Assembly: GCA_947652115.1 (NCBI GenBank)
Contig: OX393566.1
Span: 13,436,651-13,500,650, forward strand
DNA from: Blastomussa wellsi
Lineage: Eukaryota > Cnidaria > Anthozoa > Scleractinia > Plerogyridae
DNA length: 64,000 nucleotides
Direction of reading: 5' to 3'
Part shown: positions 63,385 to 64,000 of the stretch, piece after piece
Layout: each line of letters starts with the position of its first letter
Numbering within the stretch: position 1 is the first letter of the stretch
Notes under the pieces: model-generated
Told to the model about the DNA's origin: nothing
The model's input: only the letters and a program-made list of their open reading frames with translations
Databases searched by the model: none
Position numbers and translations under genes: made by a program

Positions 63385-64000
63385 GTTTGTATTTTTTTAT
63401 TTTTGCAGTTATTCGGTCAAAACGCTAATAATTAGTTTTTAGGATCATACACTAGTAAGCCAGTTTACAAAGTATTTTTAAATTTAGTGGTCAAATGTGG
63501 CATGCATGTCCTATTCCCACCAAAACTGCCTTTTACAAACGTTTTGAATTTCTGAAACACTTTGGTTTTGTCAAAAGTTAAGACAGTCATTGAAACCTTA
63601 AGCTTTGTGTGCCATATACAGTATGCATACTCACCGGGAAATTTAATAATTGTTACATCCAGCTATAGTTTCCAGAGACTCAAAATTGTTGCACAGTGTT
63701 GCACATTTTTGCATCAAATTCTGAGAATGTTAGAGGCAGTGAAAACCAAACTTAGTAACGTTTGATTTTGCATTTGACCACTGTGATCAAATCATTGGGC
63801 TTAGTTAGACTCAAGCCAGCGTTGGTCAGCACAGCAGTCATGCTTGTTAGGGGTGATTCTTGGGGGTCTCGTGTTTGTTGAAGCTGTGAGCAGATGTGCA
63901 GCAAGTGTTTCCATGGTATTATCTATATAATTATCTATCTTACATGACTGTTATATTTGTGAAGTAAAATTTTGAGTTTGTAAAAACAAATTCCTAGTAA
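63385..64000 (+). other. Intron 2 of the aldo-keto reductase gene (partial)
   Basis: AT-rich sequence to the window edge, with no further exon recognised. The frame at 63562-63765 shows no reductase motif. Confidence 0.6.

Overview
This window reads as nuclear DNA of an anthozoan cnidarian, most likely a stony coral. The host sequence is AT-rich, genes are sparse with long introns, and the genes and repeats match cnidarian types: a small universal stress protein, a short secreted FGF-like ligand, Penelope-like retroelements with GIY-YIG domains, a 2A/OTU polyprotein and a P2X7-like cysteine domain. The organism call is inference from content; no marker gene fixes the species.

Three host genes can be built exon by exon with matching splice phases, all on the + strand. 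(1) A 148-residue universal stress protein has four exons (7993-8062, 11074-11154, 18689-18789, 30787-30981), so about 450 coding bases are spread over 23 kb. (2) A secreted FGF-like protein has exons 40666-40677, 42688-42937, 43610-43713 and 45594-45863, a TATA box at 40546, one GC-AG intron and a possible alternative last exon at 43975-44091. (3) The first two exons of an aldo-keto reductase of the L-galactose dehydrogenase type (58977-59091, 63239-63384) run toward the right edge; the rest lies outside.

Layout. 1-1113 (-): open 5' part of an OTU/2A polyprotein, probably from a Helitron-like element, running off the left edge. 1.3-7.8 kb: tandem repeats, foldbacks and a Penelope element split by a hAT element and a LINE tail. 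8-31 kb: the stress-protein gene, whose introns hold a SINE foldback, one copy of a ~1.2 kb repeat, a LINE remnant and a large nested foldback carrying a Tx1/L1-like reverse transcriptase. 31-40 kb: foldbacks, the inverted second copy of the ~1.2 kb repeat and a Crypton-type fragment. 40.5-46 kb: the FGF gene. 46-51.7 kb: Penelope pieces, an 11-bp minisatellite and an L2-like LINE. 51.7-58.7 kb: a dense nest of a Gypsy 5' end, a BEL element split around a GC-rich cassette with a Rep-like gene, and a LINE ORF1 broken by a Penelope tail. 59-64 kb: the reductase gene with SINEs and MITEs in its intron.

The most unusual parts are the GC-rich Rep-like cassette between two halves of a BEL element, ending in a 165-base nested hairpin (53931-57077); the very short Penelope tail units with clean target-site duplications and a hammerhead-like core; and the 2A/OTU open frame at the left edge. 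All coordinates come from reading the sequence. Family names rest on motif recognition, not on database searches.
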